64,000 nt of DNA, from the NCBI RefSeq assembly GCF_015353075.1, contig NZ_CP064187.1:4223001-4287000 (forward strand), written 5' to 3'. This DNA is from Rhizobium sp. 007 (GTDB lineage Bacteria; Pseudomonadota; Alphaproteobacteria; Rhizobiales; Rhizobiaceae). The notes under the pieces are model-generated. The model was not told the origin of the DNA and made no database searches. It saw only the letters and a list, made by a program, of their open reading frames with translations. Positions 7,610 through 15,538 of this stretch are shown here, piece by piece (position 1 is the stretch's first letter; every line of letters begins with the position of its first letter). Made by a program: the position numbers and the translations under genes.

Positions 7610-8040
7610 TGCGTTATCTGCTCGACACAAACATCCTCAGCAATGTCACCAAACCCGCGCCGTCAGAAGCCCTGCTGGCGTGGATGGCTGACCAAACCGA
7701 TACAGACCTATTCATCTCCTCGCTAACCGTCGCCGAAATCCGTCGCGGCATCCTCGAGAAACCTGCTGGCAAGAAACGCGAACAGCTGGAGGTATGGTTC
7801 TCCGGCGCCGAAGGTCCACAGGCCCTTTTTGCCAGTCGTATCCTCCCTTTCGATGAGAAGGCTGGCTTAGTGTGGGCGCGACTGATGGCGGACGGAAAGA
7901 CCAAAGGCCGCCCCCGGAGCGGCCTCGACACCATCATTGCAGCCATAGCCGAGGCCAATGAATGCGTGGTTGTCACTGACAATGAAAGGGATTTCGAGGG
8001 GATCGATATCGTTAACCCGCTGCGGGGGCGTGCTAGATGA
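7609..8040 (+). CDS. VapC-type PIN-domain ribonuclease toxin
   Basis: A 143-residue PIN protein. The acidic metal-binding set is visible: D6 in MRYLLDTNILS, E in SLTVAEIRRGI (about residue 44), D in GLDTIIAA (about 106) and D in VVTDNERDF (about 124). Such toxins cleave RNA, often tRNA, in the cytoplasm and are held inactive by the paired antitoxin. It is intact and translationally coupled to the antitoxin. Its 3' end overlaps the convergent moaF/snoaL pseudogene by 8 bp. Confidence 0.88.
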   Translation: MRYLLDTNILSNVTKPAPSEALLAWMADQTDTDLFISSLTVAEIRRGILEKPAGKKREQLEVWFSGAEGPQALFASRILPFDEKAGLVWARLMADGKTKGRPRSGLDTIIAAIAEANECVVVTDNERDFEGIDIVNPLRGRAR

Positions 8041-8731
8041 GCATAGCCACGCTCGCGTGTTCATGTTGTGTTCTCATCGGCACCGACTCGCAATGCTCAG
8101 CTAGCTTGCCGCCCTCAACCCGAAAGAGATCGATCACCACCTGCGATTCGTCTGCCCAGCCGCGGATGCGGCCGTGGATGGCAACGAAATCGCCTTCAGC
8201 GACGATCAGGCCGGGCTCGTAGTAGACGGCCGGCGATAGGTCAGCGACGAGCGCTTGCAACGCGTCGCGACCCTGGGGAATGTTGGGATTGTGTTGGATG
8301 TAATCTGGAGCGTAGAGGCGTTCCACTGCCGACGCATCATACCGCTAGAACAGTGAGGTCATCGCCTCGAGCACCAGCGCCTTGTTGCGCTGGGGACGAT
8401 CATCGAAAACTCGATCAGCAGGGCGAGTGACCGCAAATGTCCCGGTCATTCGCAGAAACTGTCGCCAGGAAGCGTTGCGTACGAGTAGATCAGGCCGCGA
8501 TCATAGTCTTGAATATTCGTGACTGTCGCACGGTCCTTCTCCTACCAGCTTACAGCGAAGATGCTGTTGCCGAGTGGTAAGACTTTGAATATCGACGATC
8601 TCGGTCCGAGTAAATGGCCCTTCCTTGATCTCGAACCTCAATTGCGTAACTGATAGTAGCGTCAGACTGACTTGGAAGTTCGGATAGGAGACATCCATTT
8701 CCAATCCGGTGGCGAAACGATCCGCCGACAT
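8033..8731 (-). pseudogene. MoaF-like/SnoaL-like fusion gene, broken by two frameshifts and two amber codons
   Basis: From an ATG at 8731 with AAAGGA the frame reads MSADRFATGLEMDVSYPNF, a MoaF-like beta-barrel start. An extra T at 8584-8586 shifts the frame; the continuing sequence is SIFAVSW, then TAG (8542-8544) where Gln is expected, then DYDRGLIYSYATLPG. A one-base loss near 8462 shifts again to SFLRMTGTFAVTR. A second TAG (8345-8347) interrupts the SnoaL-like domain at SLF-stop-RYD, after which DASAVERLYAPDYIQHNPN follows. The two indels cancel, so the ancestral gene was one frame of about 232 codons. The last 20 residues also look altered. Not expected to make functional protein. Confidence 0.75.
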
Positions 8732-9050
8732 TTTTATGGTCCTTTCTCTGGGGCGATGGATTGCCCGGCTGAGCCGGCTGCAGTCGCGGGCAATGGCTAA
8801 CGGAGTTCTGCACCATGCGCGTCCAGAGCCCACTGAATCCGACGCTGAAGCAATTCGCTAGGTCGGCCTAAGGCGCGTTTGGCCGCGGGCCTCCGCGTGA
8901 CTCAAGCAGCGCGGCTCGTGGTCGTTGATCATGCCGACCGCGTGCATCCAGGCATGGACGGCCTTCCTATTGAGAGGGGGTGACGAGGTTCGATAAGCGA
9001 TCCGCTTTTTCGCAACGCGTCGCTCGAAAACCTCTGCACCCCCGCCCAGA
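8732..9050. other. Spacer of about 320 bp without a recognised gene
   Basis: No supported CDS, tRNA or repeat. On the minus strand a short frame near 8880-8965 (AVHAWMHAVGMINDHEPRC) looks protein-like but has no start or family match I can name; it may be a mobile-element or enzyme remnant. Confidence 0.25.
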
Positions 9051-9704
9051 TCAGCCCGCGGTGCTCGGCACCGGCGTGTTAAGCAACTGCTGCTCCCACA
9101 GGTACGCGATGCCGCTGCCAGCGGCGTGCTGCTTGAGCACTTCCGTCAGCTCGCCGGCGTGCTCGGTGCGCGCCCAGTCGCGCTGCCACTCCGATGCCAG
9201 CGCCAGCCAGGTCATCATGTTCGCGCCGGCCGCGATCATGCGCTGGATGGCGACCTCGTGCGCTTCGACCGACGTGCCGCCCGAGGCGTCAGTGATGACC
9301 GTGACATCCCAGCCTTCGCCCAGCGCCTGGATCACCGGCATCGCGACGCAGATCTCGGTCCACAGGCCGGCGATGATGAGCTGCTTGCGGCCGGTCGCCT
9401 TGACCGCGTCCACGACCTTCCTGTCTTCCCAGGTGTTGATGAACGTCCGGTCGATGACCTCCTGGCCGGGAAACACGTCGGTGATGTGAGGGAAGATGGG
9501 GCCGCCCCGTTCGGCGACGACGCTCGTCAGGATGGTGGGGACGCCGAACGCCTTGGCGGCCTTCGCCAGCGCCGTCGAGTTGTTGACCACCGCATGCGGG
9601 TCGTGGCTGTTGAGGTTGGCAAGCTGGTAGGGCTGGTGGTCGATGAGGACGAGTACCGAATCTTCGGGACGAAGAAGCGAAGCAAGGCCATTACGAAAGG
9701 TCAT
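9051..9704 (-). CDS. Isochorismatase-family hydrolase (YcaC-like)
   Basis: A 217-residue cysteine-hydrolase fold. The catalytic triad can be placed: D in SVLVLIDHQPYQ (about residue 22), K in the EVIDRTFINTWEDRKV region (less certain), and C in LIIAGLWTEICVAMP (about residue 116). The C-terminal part with GAGxxAYLWEQQLL-like ending matches YcaC-type enzymes, whose substrates are unknown. The ATG at 9704 has AAAGGATG upstream; a frame extension to 9803 is unsupported. It is divergent from a LysR gene across 138 bp, the usual arrangement for a regulated target. Confidence 0.85.
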   Translation of the reverse strand: MTFRNGLASLLRPEDSVLVLIDHQPYQLANLNSHDPHAVVNNSTALAKAAKAFGVPTILTSVVAERGGPIFPHITDVFPGQEVIDRTFINTWEDRKVVDAVKATGRKQLIIAGLWTEICVAMPVIQALGEGWDVTVITDASGGTSVEAHEVAIQRMIAAGANMMTWLALASEWQRDWARTEHAGELTEVLKQHAAGSGIAYLWEQQLLNTPVPSTAG

Positions 9705-9842
9705 TGTTACATCCTTTGCTGCCGTGTGAGCGGCATTGGTTTTTCCGGGAGACATGCGCCAGGGGCGACGTTGCCTGGAAGCAGTCTTGCCGTTCCCGTG
9801 CATGATGCGGTAGTAGCCTTTTGTGGCAAGCTGTGTCGCGAA

Positions 9843-11030
9843 ATGGGGAACGCTGAATTGGACATCGAAGAGCTGCAGACCTTCGTAGAAGTTGCTGATG
9901 CTGGGGGAGTTTCGCCTGCTGCGCTCCGGCTCGGCGTCTCCAAGTCAATCGTCAGTCGACGGCTCTTCCGGCTTGAAGCGGAACTTGGTGTCCAGCTTCT
10001 TGCACGGACCACCCGGGGCGCCGCTCTCACGGAAGCAGGGGCCACGTTCCGAGACTATGCAGCAAGAGTCTGCGCCGAGATCGACGTGGCCAGGGAAACG
10101 ATCCTACCCGCCGGTGACCTTCGCGGCCGCTTGCGAGTTGCAGTGCCGCTTTCTTTCGGCCCGACTCACTTCGCTCCCATCCTCGCGGAAATGGCGCGAC
10201 GCCACCCCCAGCTCCAAATCCACACCTGCTACAGTGATCGCTTCGTCGATCTCATCACAGAGGGTTATGATTGTGCGATACGGGTAGGCTATCTTCAGGA
10301 CTCTAATTTGATCGCAAGACGTGTCGGCCCGATCTACGGGAAGCTCGTCGCGAGCCCGGACTACATCAAGGCGCATGGGTCGCCCGAGACGCCGGAGGAA
10401 CTCGTCGCTCATGAGGCCCTCATGCAGGGCACCGAAGCCTGGCAACTCATGGATGGCGACAAGATCATCACGGTTCGTCCGCAGGGGCGCTTTAAAGCCG
10501 ACAACGGCACTGCTCTAGTCGCCGCCGCGGCAGCAGGACTCGGGATCGCTTACCTGCCCGATTGCCTTACCCATGAATATATAGCCTCCGGTGCGCTTGT
10601 GCCGGTCATGACGCACTATCCACCACCCCCGGCAGGTGCATATGTCATCCGCCCGCCAGGTCAGGATCCCGCACGGAAGATACGGGTCCTCACCGAATTG
10701 CTGATTGAGTATTGCGAACCTGCTCCGCACCTCGCGGGACGTGCCCCTGTCTGGGATACTGGGCGACCCCGAAGCCACCGCTGTCCTTATCGACCATGTC
10801 GCCGCACTCGCGGCACAGCCAGAGGCCGTTCCCCCCGACCGACGTGCAGCCTCGCTTTGGTCAGGATCGTACCACGGGCCGCCGCACAGATGTGCGCGGC
10901 ATGTCCGGTTCCGAGGCCGCGCTCACCGCCCGACCGCGGGCCTGCGGTCAATCTAAGGCGATGGGGGTTTGAGCAAAATTTCGCGGCCCGCATTGCGAGT
11001 TCACGCTTCACCAGCAGGCTGAACTCATGA
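9843..11030 (+). CDS. LysR family transcriptional regulator with run-on C terminus
   Basis: The N-terminal HTH is clear: DIEELQTFVEVADAGGVSPA, LGVSKSIVSRRLFRLEAELG and LLARTTRGAALTEAG. The effector domain follows (LRVAVPLSFGPTHFAPIL, GYDCAIRVGYL, TALVAAAAAGLGIAYLP). Family homology ends near residue 288 (LTELLIEYCE), but the frame stays open to a stop at 11028-11030, giving 395 residues with an Arg/Pro-rich tail unlike any LysR. The normal stop was probably lost by a junction or indel near 10.71 kb. Start could be ATG 9843 or TTG 9858 (DIEEL). Likely regulator of the divergent hydrolase gene. Confidence 0.75.
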   Translation: MGNAELDIEELQTFVEVADAGGVSPAALRLGVSKSIVSRRLFRLEAELGVQLLARTTRGAALTEAGATFRDYAARVCAEIDVARETILPAGDLRGRLRVAVPLSFGPTHFAPILAEMARRHPQLQIHTCYSDRFVDLITEGYDCAIRVGYLQDSNLIARRVGPIYGKLVASPDYIKAHGSPETPEELVAHEALMQGTEAWQLMDGDKIITVRPQGRFKADNGTALVAAAAAGLGIAYLPDCLTHEYIASGALVPVMTHYPPPPAGAYVIRPPGQDPARKIRVLTELLIEYCEPAPHLAGRAPVWDTGRPRSHRCPYRPCRRTRGTARGRSPRPTCSLALVRIVPRAAAQMCAACPVPRPRSPPDRGPAVNLRRWGFEQNFAARIASSRFTSRLNS

Positions 11031-11119
11031 CGTGGTATCGGGTCTCCGTCGATCGTGGACGACGACCCATAGCCGCTCTGCTGCCCCACTTCGCCGAGTT
11101 TCGGCCTGATTTTGAAGGA

Positions 11120-11172
11120 TGGTGCGGGTGGTCGGAATCGAACCGACACTCCTTGCGGAACCGGATTTTGAA
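11120..11172 (-). pseudogene. 3' fragment of tRNA-Leu(CAA), candidate attachment-site scar
   Basis: On the minus strand the sequence runs from the anticodon loop (TTCAAAATC, anticodon CAA) through a class II variable arm (GGTTCCGCAAGGAGTG), the T arm (GGTTCGATTCC), the acceptor 3' strand CACCCGC, discriminator A and CCA (11120-11122). Everything 5' of the anticodon loop, including the D arm and acceptor 5' strand, is absent, so no tRNA can fold. An 11-bp direct repeat GATTTTGAAGG lies at 11108-11118 and 11164-11174. Elements integrating in tRNA genes leave such 3' halves. Confidence 0.75.
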
Positions 11173-11566
11173 GGGAGTCGCGTTTACAAAAAGCGGCGCC
11201 GTTGCCGTAGTCCGGTGCTTCATCAGATCCCGATTTCCGTGATCCACGCACCTGTGCGGCACCTAGTTCAATGACGACGTCACCGTCCTATGTGCACGCC
11301 ATAGCCCTCTATTTCCCGATTGATCACCGTGAGGGCTTCCACCGTTCGCGATCTATTGTTTTCTATCTCCTCACTACGAGCCTCATTGCCCGTGACGGTA
11401 CTTTTAAAAATGCGGCTAAGCAATATGCCCGAGGTCCGTCAGATGGACCGCCAGTGCCAAACTCCACCCACCGATAGCTGTCGATCGTTATCGACATGAT
11501 TTATTTTTATTTTCAGTGGCTTACGTCGCACCATGGCGTAAATTAGGCGGGGTTCGGATAGGCCTG
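11173..11566. other. About 390 bp between tRNA fragment and guaA, no gene seen
   Basis: No supported gene. The DNA becomes AT-rich near 11490-11510. It would contain the island-side flank of the guaA attachment site; no integrase remnant was recognised here. Confidence 0.35.
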
Positions 11567-11580
11567 AATCATTCCCACTC
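11567..11580. repeat. Right copy of guaA 3'-end direct repeat (candidate att site)
   Basis: AATCATTCCCACTC contains the complement of the final guaA codons GAG TGG GAA and stop TGA. It is identical to 4969-4982. The guaA 3' end is a known insertion site for genomic islands, and integration leaves this end of the gene intact. Confidence 0.65.
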
Positions 11581-13131
11581 GATCGTGCCGGGCGGCTTCG
11601 AAGTCACGTCGTAAACCACACGGTTGATGCCGCGCACTTCGTTGATAATGCGGGTTGCGGCGCGGCCGAGGAATTCCATGTCATAGTGATAGAAATCCGC
11701 CGTCATGCCGTCGACCGAGGTGACGGCGCGAAGCGCGCAGACGAATTCGTAGGTGCGCCCGTCGCCCATGACGCCGACGGTCTGGACCGGAAGCAGCACC
11801 GCGAAGGCCTGCCAGATCGCATCGTAGAGACCTGCTTTACGGATTTCGTCGAGATAGATGGCATCGGCTTCGCGCAGGATGTCGAGCTTCTCGCGAGTGA
11901 TGCCGCCCGGGCAGCGAATTGCGAGCCCCGGGCCTGGGAAGGGATGGCGGCCGATGAAGCTATCGGGCAGGCCGAGCTCCTTGCCGAGTGCGCGCACTTC
12001 GTCCTTGAAGAGCTCACGCAGCGGCTCGACGAGCTGCATGTTCATGCGCTCCGGCAAACCGCCGACATTGTGGTGCGACTTGATAGTAACCGATGGGCCA
12101 CCGGTGAAGGATACGCTTTCGATCACATCCGGATAGAGAGTGCCCTGGCCCAGGAAATCGGCGCCGCCGAGCTTCTTGGCTTCTTCCTCGAAGGTCTCGA
12201 TGAACAAGCGCCCGATGATCTTTCGCTTGGTCTCCGGATCGCTGACGCCTTCGAGCTCGCCGATGAACCTGTCCGAGGCATCGACATGTAGCAAGTGTAG
12301 ATTGTAATGCTCGCGGAACATCGCAACGACGCTCGCTGCCTCGTCTTTGCGCATCAGGCCATGATCGACCAGGATGCAGGTGAGTTGGTCGCCGACGGCT
12401 TCATGAATGAGGAGAGCTGCGACCGAGCTATCGACGCCGCCGGAAAGCGCGCAAATGACGCGCTTGTCGCCGACCTGCTGGCGGATTTGCTCGACCGCCT
12501 TCTGGCGATAGGCCGACATCGACCAGTCGCCCTTGATACCGGCGATGTTGTGAATGAAGTTGCCGATAAGCTTCGCGCCGTCCGGGGTATGCACGACTTC
12601 CGGATGGAACTGCACGCCGTAATATTTGCGCTTTTCGTCGGCGATGAAAGCATATGGCGCGTTGGAGGAGGTCGCGACGACCTCGAAGCCTTCCGGCAGC
12701 GCCGTGACGCGGTCGCCGTGACTCATCCAGACCTGATGGCGCGAACCCTTCGACCACAGCCCTTCGAACAGCGGGCAGTCCTTGTCGACGTCCAGGAAAG
12801 CGCGGCCGAATTCGCGGTGATGGCCGCTCTCGACCTTGCCGCCGAGCTGCATGCACATCGTCTGTTGGCCGTAGCAGATACCGAAGACCGGCAGGCCGCT
12901 GTCGAAGATGATCTGCGGTGCGCGGGGCGAACCTTCATCGACCGTCGAAGCCGGGCTGCCGGACAGGATTACGGCCCTCGGCTGAAGGCGCTTGAAGCCC
13001 TCTTCGGCGGACTGGAAGGGAACGATCTCGCAGTACACACCCGCCTCGCGCACGCGGCGTGCGATCAGCTGGGTCACCTGGCTGCCGAAATCGACGATGA
13101 GGACGCTGTCGGGATGTGCTGTCTGGGTCAT
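11569..13131 (-). CDS. guaA: GMP synthase (glutamine-hydrolysing)
   Basis: A 520-residue enzyme converting XMP to GMP with ATP and glutamine, the last step of guanine nucleotide synthesis. The N-terminal class I amidotransferase has GICYGQQ (nucleophile Cys about residue 85) and the [11 protein letters not shown]is/Glu pair. The ATP-pyrophosphatase domain has the PP-loop [13 protein letters not shown] (about 232-242), and the C-terminal dimerisation domain ends in [17 protein letters not shown]. Length is standard. Its 3' end provides the island repeat; the protein is intact. Confidence 0.98.
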   Translation of the reverse strand: MTQTAHPDSVLIVDFGSQVTQLIARRVREAGVYCEIVPFQSAEEGFKRLQPRAVILSGSPASTVDEGSPRAPQIIFDSGLPVFGICYGQQTMCMQLGGKVESGHHREFGRAFLDVDKDCPLFEGLWSKGSRHQVWMSHGDRVTALPEGFEVVATSSNAPYAFIADEKRKYYGVQFHPEVVHTPDGAKLIGNFIHNIAGIKGDWSMSAYRQKAVEQIRQQVGDKRVICALSGGVDSSVAALLIHEAVGDQLTCILVDHGLMRKDEAASVVAMFREHYNLHLLHVDASDRFIGELEGVSDPETKRKIIGRLFIETFEEEAKKLGGADFLGQGTLYPDVIESVSFTGGPSVTIKSHHNVGGLPERMNMQLVEPLRELFKDEVRALGKELGLPDSFIGRHPFPGPGLAIRCPGGITREKLDILREADAIYLDEIRKAGLYDAIWQAFAVLLPVQTVGVMGDGRTYEFVCALRAVTSVDGMTADFYHYDMEFLGRAATRIINEVRGINRVVYDVTSKPPGTIEWE

Positions 13132-13225
13132 GGCGAGCCTTTAATGAAAAGCACCCGTCCTGGCAATCCAGGAAATCGGCCGAGCCGGGATTTTATTGTC
13201 TTGATTGTCCCTGCTTTAGAGGGTT

Positions 13226-13864
13226 TCAGAACCAGAAAACACCATCCTCGAGCGCGGTGAATAGGCTATCGACGGCATAGGAGAGCTTGCGATCAATCAC
13301 GTGCAGATACTCCGTCCAGCCGGAAATGTGCTGCAGTTCTTCAGCGCCGTCGGAGATTCCGCGAAGGCCGATCAGCGGCAGCTTATAGCCCTGGCAGGCG
13401 CGCAGAATCGCGAATGTTTCCATGTCCACCATGTCGGCAGCGATATTCCTGTAGGCCGACCCCGAAATGACGTTGCCACCGGTGGAAAGGCTGGCCTCAG
13501 GAATACCGGGAATGCGGAGCGGCAGATCGATGACCGCTGGAAGATCGAGGAAGGGTGTGTGGCCCTTCTCGAAACCAAGCGGCGACGCATCCATGTCGCG
13601 GTAGGAAACGGAAGAAACCTGATAGACTTCTGTCTGCTCAAGCGTCGCGGAACCTGCCGAGCCGAGAGAGACGACAAGCTGCGGCAGGTCGTCGGCCTGA
13701 TCGAGCCGGGAAAGCGTCTTCGTCATCGCGACCGCCGCCTCGACCGGACCGACGCCTGTCATCAGCGGTTCGAAACGGGAGCGCAGGAAGGGGCCATATT
13801 CGGCTTCCGCCGCCATGACGAAGAGGATGGACTTGCCGGCGACCGGCTTCAGTTCAAATTTCAT
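13226..13864 (-). CDS. Methylthioadenosine/S-adenosylhomocysteine nucleosidase-like protein
   Basis: A 212-residue member of the nucleoside phosphorylase (PNP/MtnN) family. FVMAAEAEYGPFL is the first strand, LMTGVGPVEAAVAMT the phosphate or ribose loop, VVSLGSAGSATLEQ the nucleoside-site loop, and DMVDMETFAILRACQ carries the Met-Glu pair that binds ribose. ISDGAE ends with the Asp expected to act on the base. It would hydrolyse MTA or SAH to adenine and a thioribose. The gene overlaps the thioesterase upstream by 4 bp (ATGA), so the two form an operon. Confidence 0.83.
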   Translation of the reverse strand: MKFELKPVAGKSILFVMAAEAEYGPFLRSRFEPLMTGVGPVEAAVAMTKTLSRLDQADDLPQLVVSLGSAGSATLEQTEVYQVSSVSYRDMDASPLGFEKGHTPFLDLPAVIDLPLRIPGIPEASLSTGGNVISGSAYRNIAADMVDMETFAILRACQGYKLPLIGLRGISDGAEELQHISGWTEYLHVIDRKLSYAVDSLFTALEDGVFWF

Positions 13865-14310
13865 CCCGTGATTCCCTCTCTGCCGCGAACGACCATCATC
13901 GTTCCCGTCATGGAGGCGATCAGCTTGGCCGGTCCGTCGCCGATCGCATAGCCGCGCCCGTCGGCGACGATGATATTGGAGCCTGGTTTGGTGATCTCGC
14001 CGCGAAACAGGAAGCGCTCGCCGCGCCCAGGCGACATCAGGTTGACCTTGAATTCGATCGTCAGGATCGAGGCATCGGCGTCGATGACACTGTAGGCGGC
14101 AAAGCCGCAGGCGCTGTCGAGAGCTGCCGAAATGATGCCGGCATGAAGAATGCCATGCTGTTGCGTGAGCTTGACGTCGAAGGGAAGTTCGATCTCCACC
14201 ACGCCGTGCTCGACGCGCGTCAGCTCGGCGCCGATCGTTTCCATTGCCGCCTGGCGGGTAAAATTCTGACGGATCCGTTCGCGGAAGTCGCCGTTGTTCC
14301 TAACGCTCAT
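13861..14310 (-). CDS. PaaI-type hotdog-fold thioesterase
   Basis: A 149-residue hotdog protein of the PaaI/YbaW-like group. It shows RVEHGVVEIELPFDVKLTQQHGILHAGIISAALDSACGFAA (shown here for its order): the QQHGILHAG loop and the following helix with Asp form the acyl-CoA active site. It should hydrolyse a small aryl- or acyl-CoA thioester. The ATG at 14310 follows AAGGGGAC and is preferred over an in-frame GTG at 14343. Overlaps the nucleosidase start by 4 bp. Confidence 0.82.
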   Translation of the reverse strand: MSVRNNGDFRERIRQNFTRQAAMETIGAELTRVEHGVVEIELPFDVKLTQQHGILHAGIISAALDSACGFAAYSVIDADASILTIEFKVNLMSPGRGERFLFRGEITKPGSNIIVADGRGYAIGDGPAKLIASMTGTMMVVRGREGITG

Positions 14311-14442
14311 GCATTTGTCCCCTTGCGGCCGCGAAAGTGGCACGGCGCGTCGGTTTCGACAAGGATGAAAGGGAAGCAGTTCCGATATGCGATCGAGCCG
14401 AGTGCCGCAAAGACGGTCCGCAGCACAAGTACTGGCTGAAGA

Positions 14443-15534
14443 TCAAGCGCGCTCGCGGGCAATCCTGACGATATGCTGATCCCATGCCACATTGCTGCGC
14501 GTCGCAAGGAACTCACCGTCATAGGAAGAGACAGCAAATCCATGCCGGGCGGGCGCGATGCCGGCAGCGTCGGGGATGATGTCTTCGGCCAAGACCTTGC
14601 CGGAGTTGGCGTCGATGATCGCCGATGCACCCTTCGGCGACGTCACGCCGACGAGGGCGTCCTTGCGGTTGACGGCAATGGCGCCGACATAGTTGCCGAG
14701 CTGGCGGGTCGTTTTCTCCGGCAGATCGACGAAGGTTAGTTCCTCGCCTTTGGCGAAGTGGCCGACGAGCGGCGGCAGGTCGTTACGGTGGCCCTCGTAC
14801 TGGCATGCGAACCACACGCGGCCATTGGCGTCGATATCGACGTGACGGGTCGAGACCTGCGACCATTGCCGCGGCATCACATGTTTTTCGACGAGCGTGC
14901 CATTGGACGCATCGATCAGCGTCAGCGATGGCTGCATGTTGCCGAGGTTGAGCTTCGTGCGGCCGAAATCCGGATGGGTCTCGATGCCACCATTGGCGAT
15001 GACAAGCCAGCGGCCGTCATCGGAGACGGTCATATCGTGCGGGCCGACCCCATAGGTCTGGAACTCGCCGATGCGGGCGAAGCGGTTTGTCACGTCGTAG
15101 AGACCGATCATGCCGCGATTGCCGTCAAAATCGTTCTCACTGGCATAAAGCAACCGGCCGTCCTGCGAAAAGGTACCGTGTCCGTAGAAGTGGCGGCCTT
15201 CGGCGGAGGTGATAACGACCGGCTCACCCCTGTTCCAGGGATCGAAGATCATTGCGTAGGTGCCGGGACGGCGAGCGAAGGCGACGGTCTTGCCGGTGGT
15301 TGGGCTGAAAGCCATGCCATGGGCACGTGCGGGCAGGGCGACCTGATCGACGATTTCGCCGCGTTCGGTCACGGTCGCGACCGCGAAGGAGCCGTCGGCG
15401 GCGCGGATGCCCGAGGCATAAAGCGCATCCGCGCGCTCAAGTGCCAGCAGCCCGCGCGGCTGCAATGCGGCGAGAAAGCTCAGGCCTGCTGCCTTGACGA
15501 AACTGCGTCGGTCGATCGCAGCGCTCCGCCACAT
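14443..15534 (-). CDS. Tat-exported DUF1513 beta-propeller protein
   Basis: A 363-residue DUF1513 protein. Residues 8-25 form a twin-arginine signal (DRRSFVKAAGLSFLAAL) ending near an Ala cut site, so it acts folded in the periplasm. The rest reads as repeated beta blades with HGMAFSP, GHGTFSQDGRLLYASEND, GPHDMTVSDDGRWLVIANGG and TRHVDIDANGRVWFACQYEG. No enzymatic role is known. It is the last gene of the imelysin/di-haem operon, 4 bp after the second imelysin, and that linkage is a common one in proteobacteria. GGGGAC precedes the ATG at 15534. Confidence 0.86.
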   Translation of the reverse strand: MWRSAAIDRRSFVKAAGLSFLAALQPRGLLALERADALYASGIRAADGSFAVATVTERGEIVDQVALPARAHGMAFSPTTGKTVAFARRPGTYAMIFDPWNRGEPVVITSAEGRHFYGHGTFSQDGRLLYASENDFDGNRGMIGLYDVTNRFARIGEFQTYGVGPHDMTVSDDGRWLVIANGGIETHPDFGRTKLNLGNMQPSLTLIDASNGTLVEKHVMPRQWSQVSTRHVDIDANGRVWFACQYEGHRNDLPPLVGHFAKGEELTFVDLPEKTTRQLGNYVGAIAVNRKDALVGVTSPKGASAIIDANSGKVLAEDIIPDAAGIAPARHGFAVSSYDGEFLATRSNVAWDQHIVRIARERA

Positions 15535-15538
15535 CGGC

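Noticed and set aside
9126..9842. Upstream extension of the LysR frame across the isochorismatase gene
   Set aside because: It is antisense to a well supported hydrolase gene; LysR homology starts only after 9843.
11027..11242. 71-codon ORF across the tRNA fragment
   Set aside because: Its VVGIEPT-like and SNRHSLRNRIL-like text is a translation of tRNA-Leu sequence, a common false gene call.
13159..13172. CCTGG-CAAT-CCAGG hairpin between guaA and the nucleosidase gene
   Set aside because: Only a 5-bp stem without a clear T run; too weak to call a terminator.
12307..13260. 317-codon open frame on the plus strand opposite guaA
   Set aside because: Antisense shadow of guaA with no family features or start signals.
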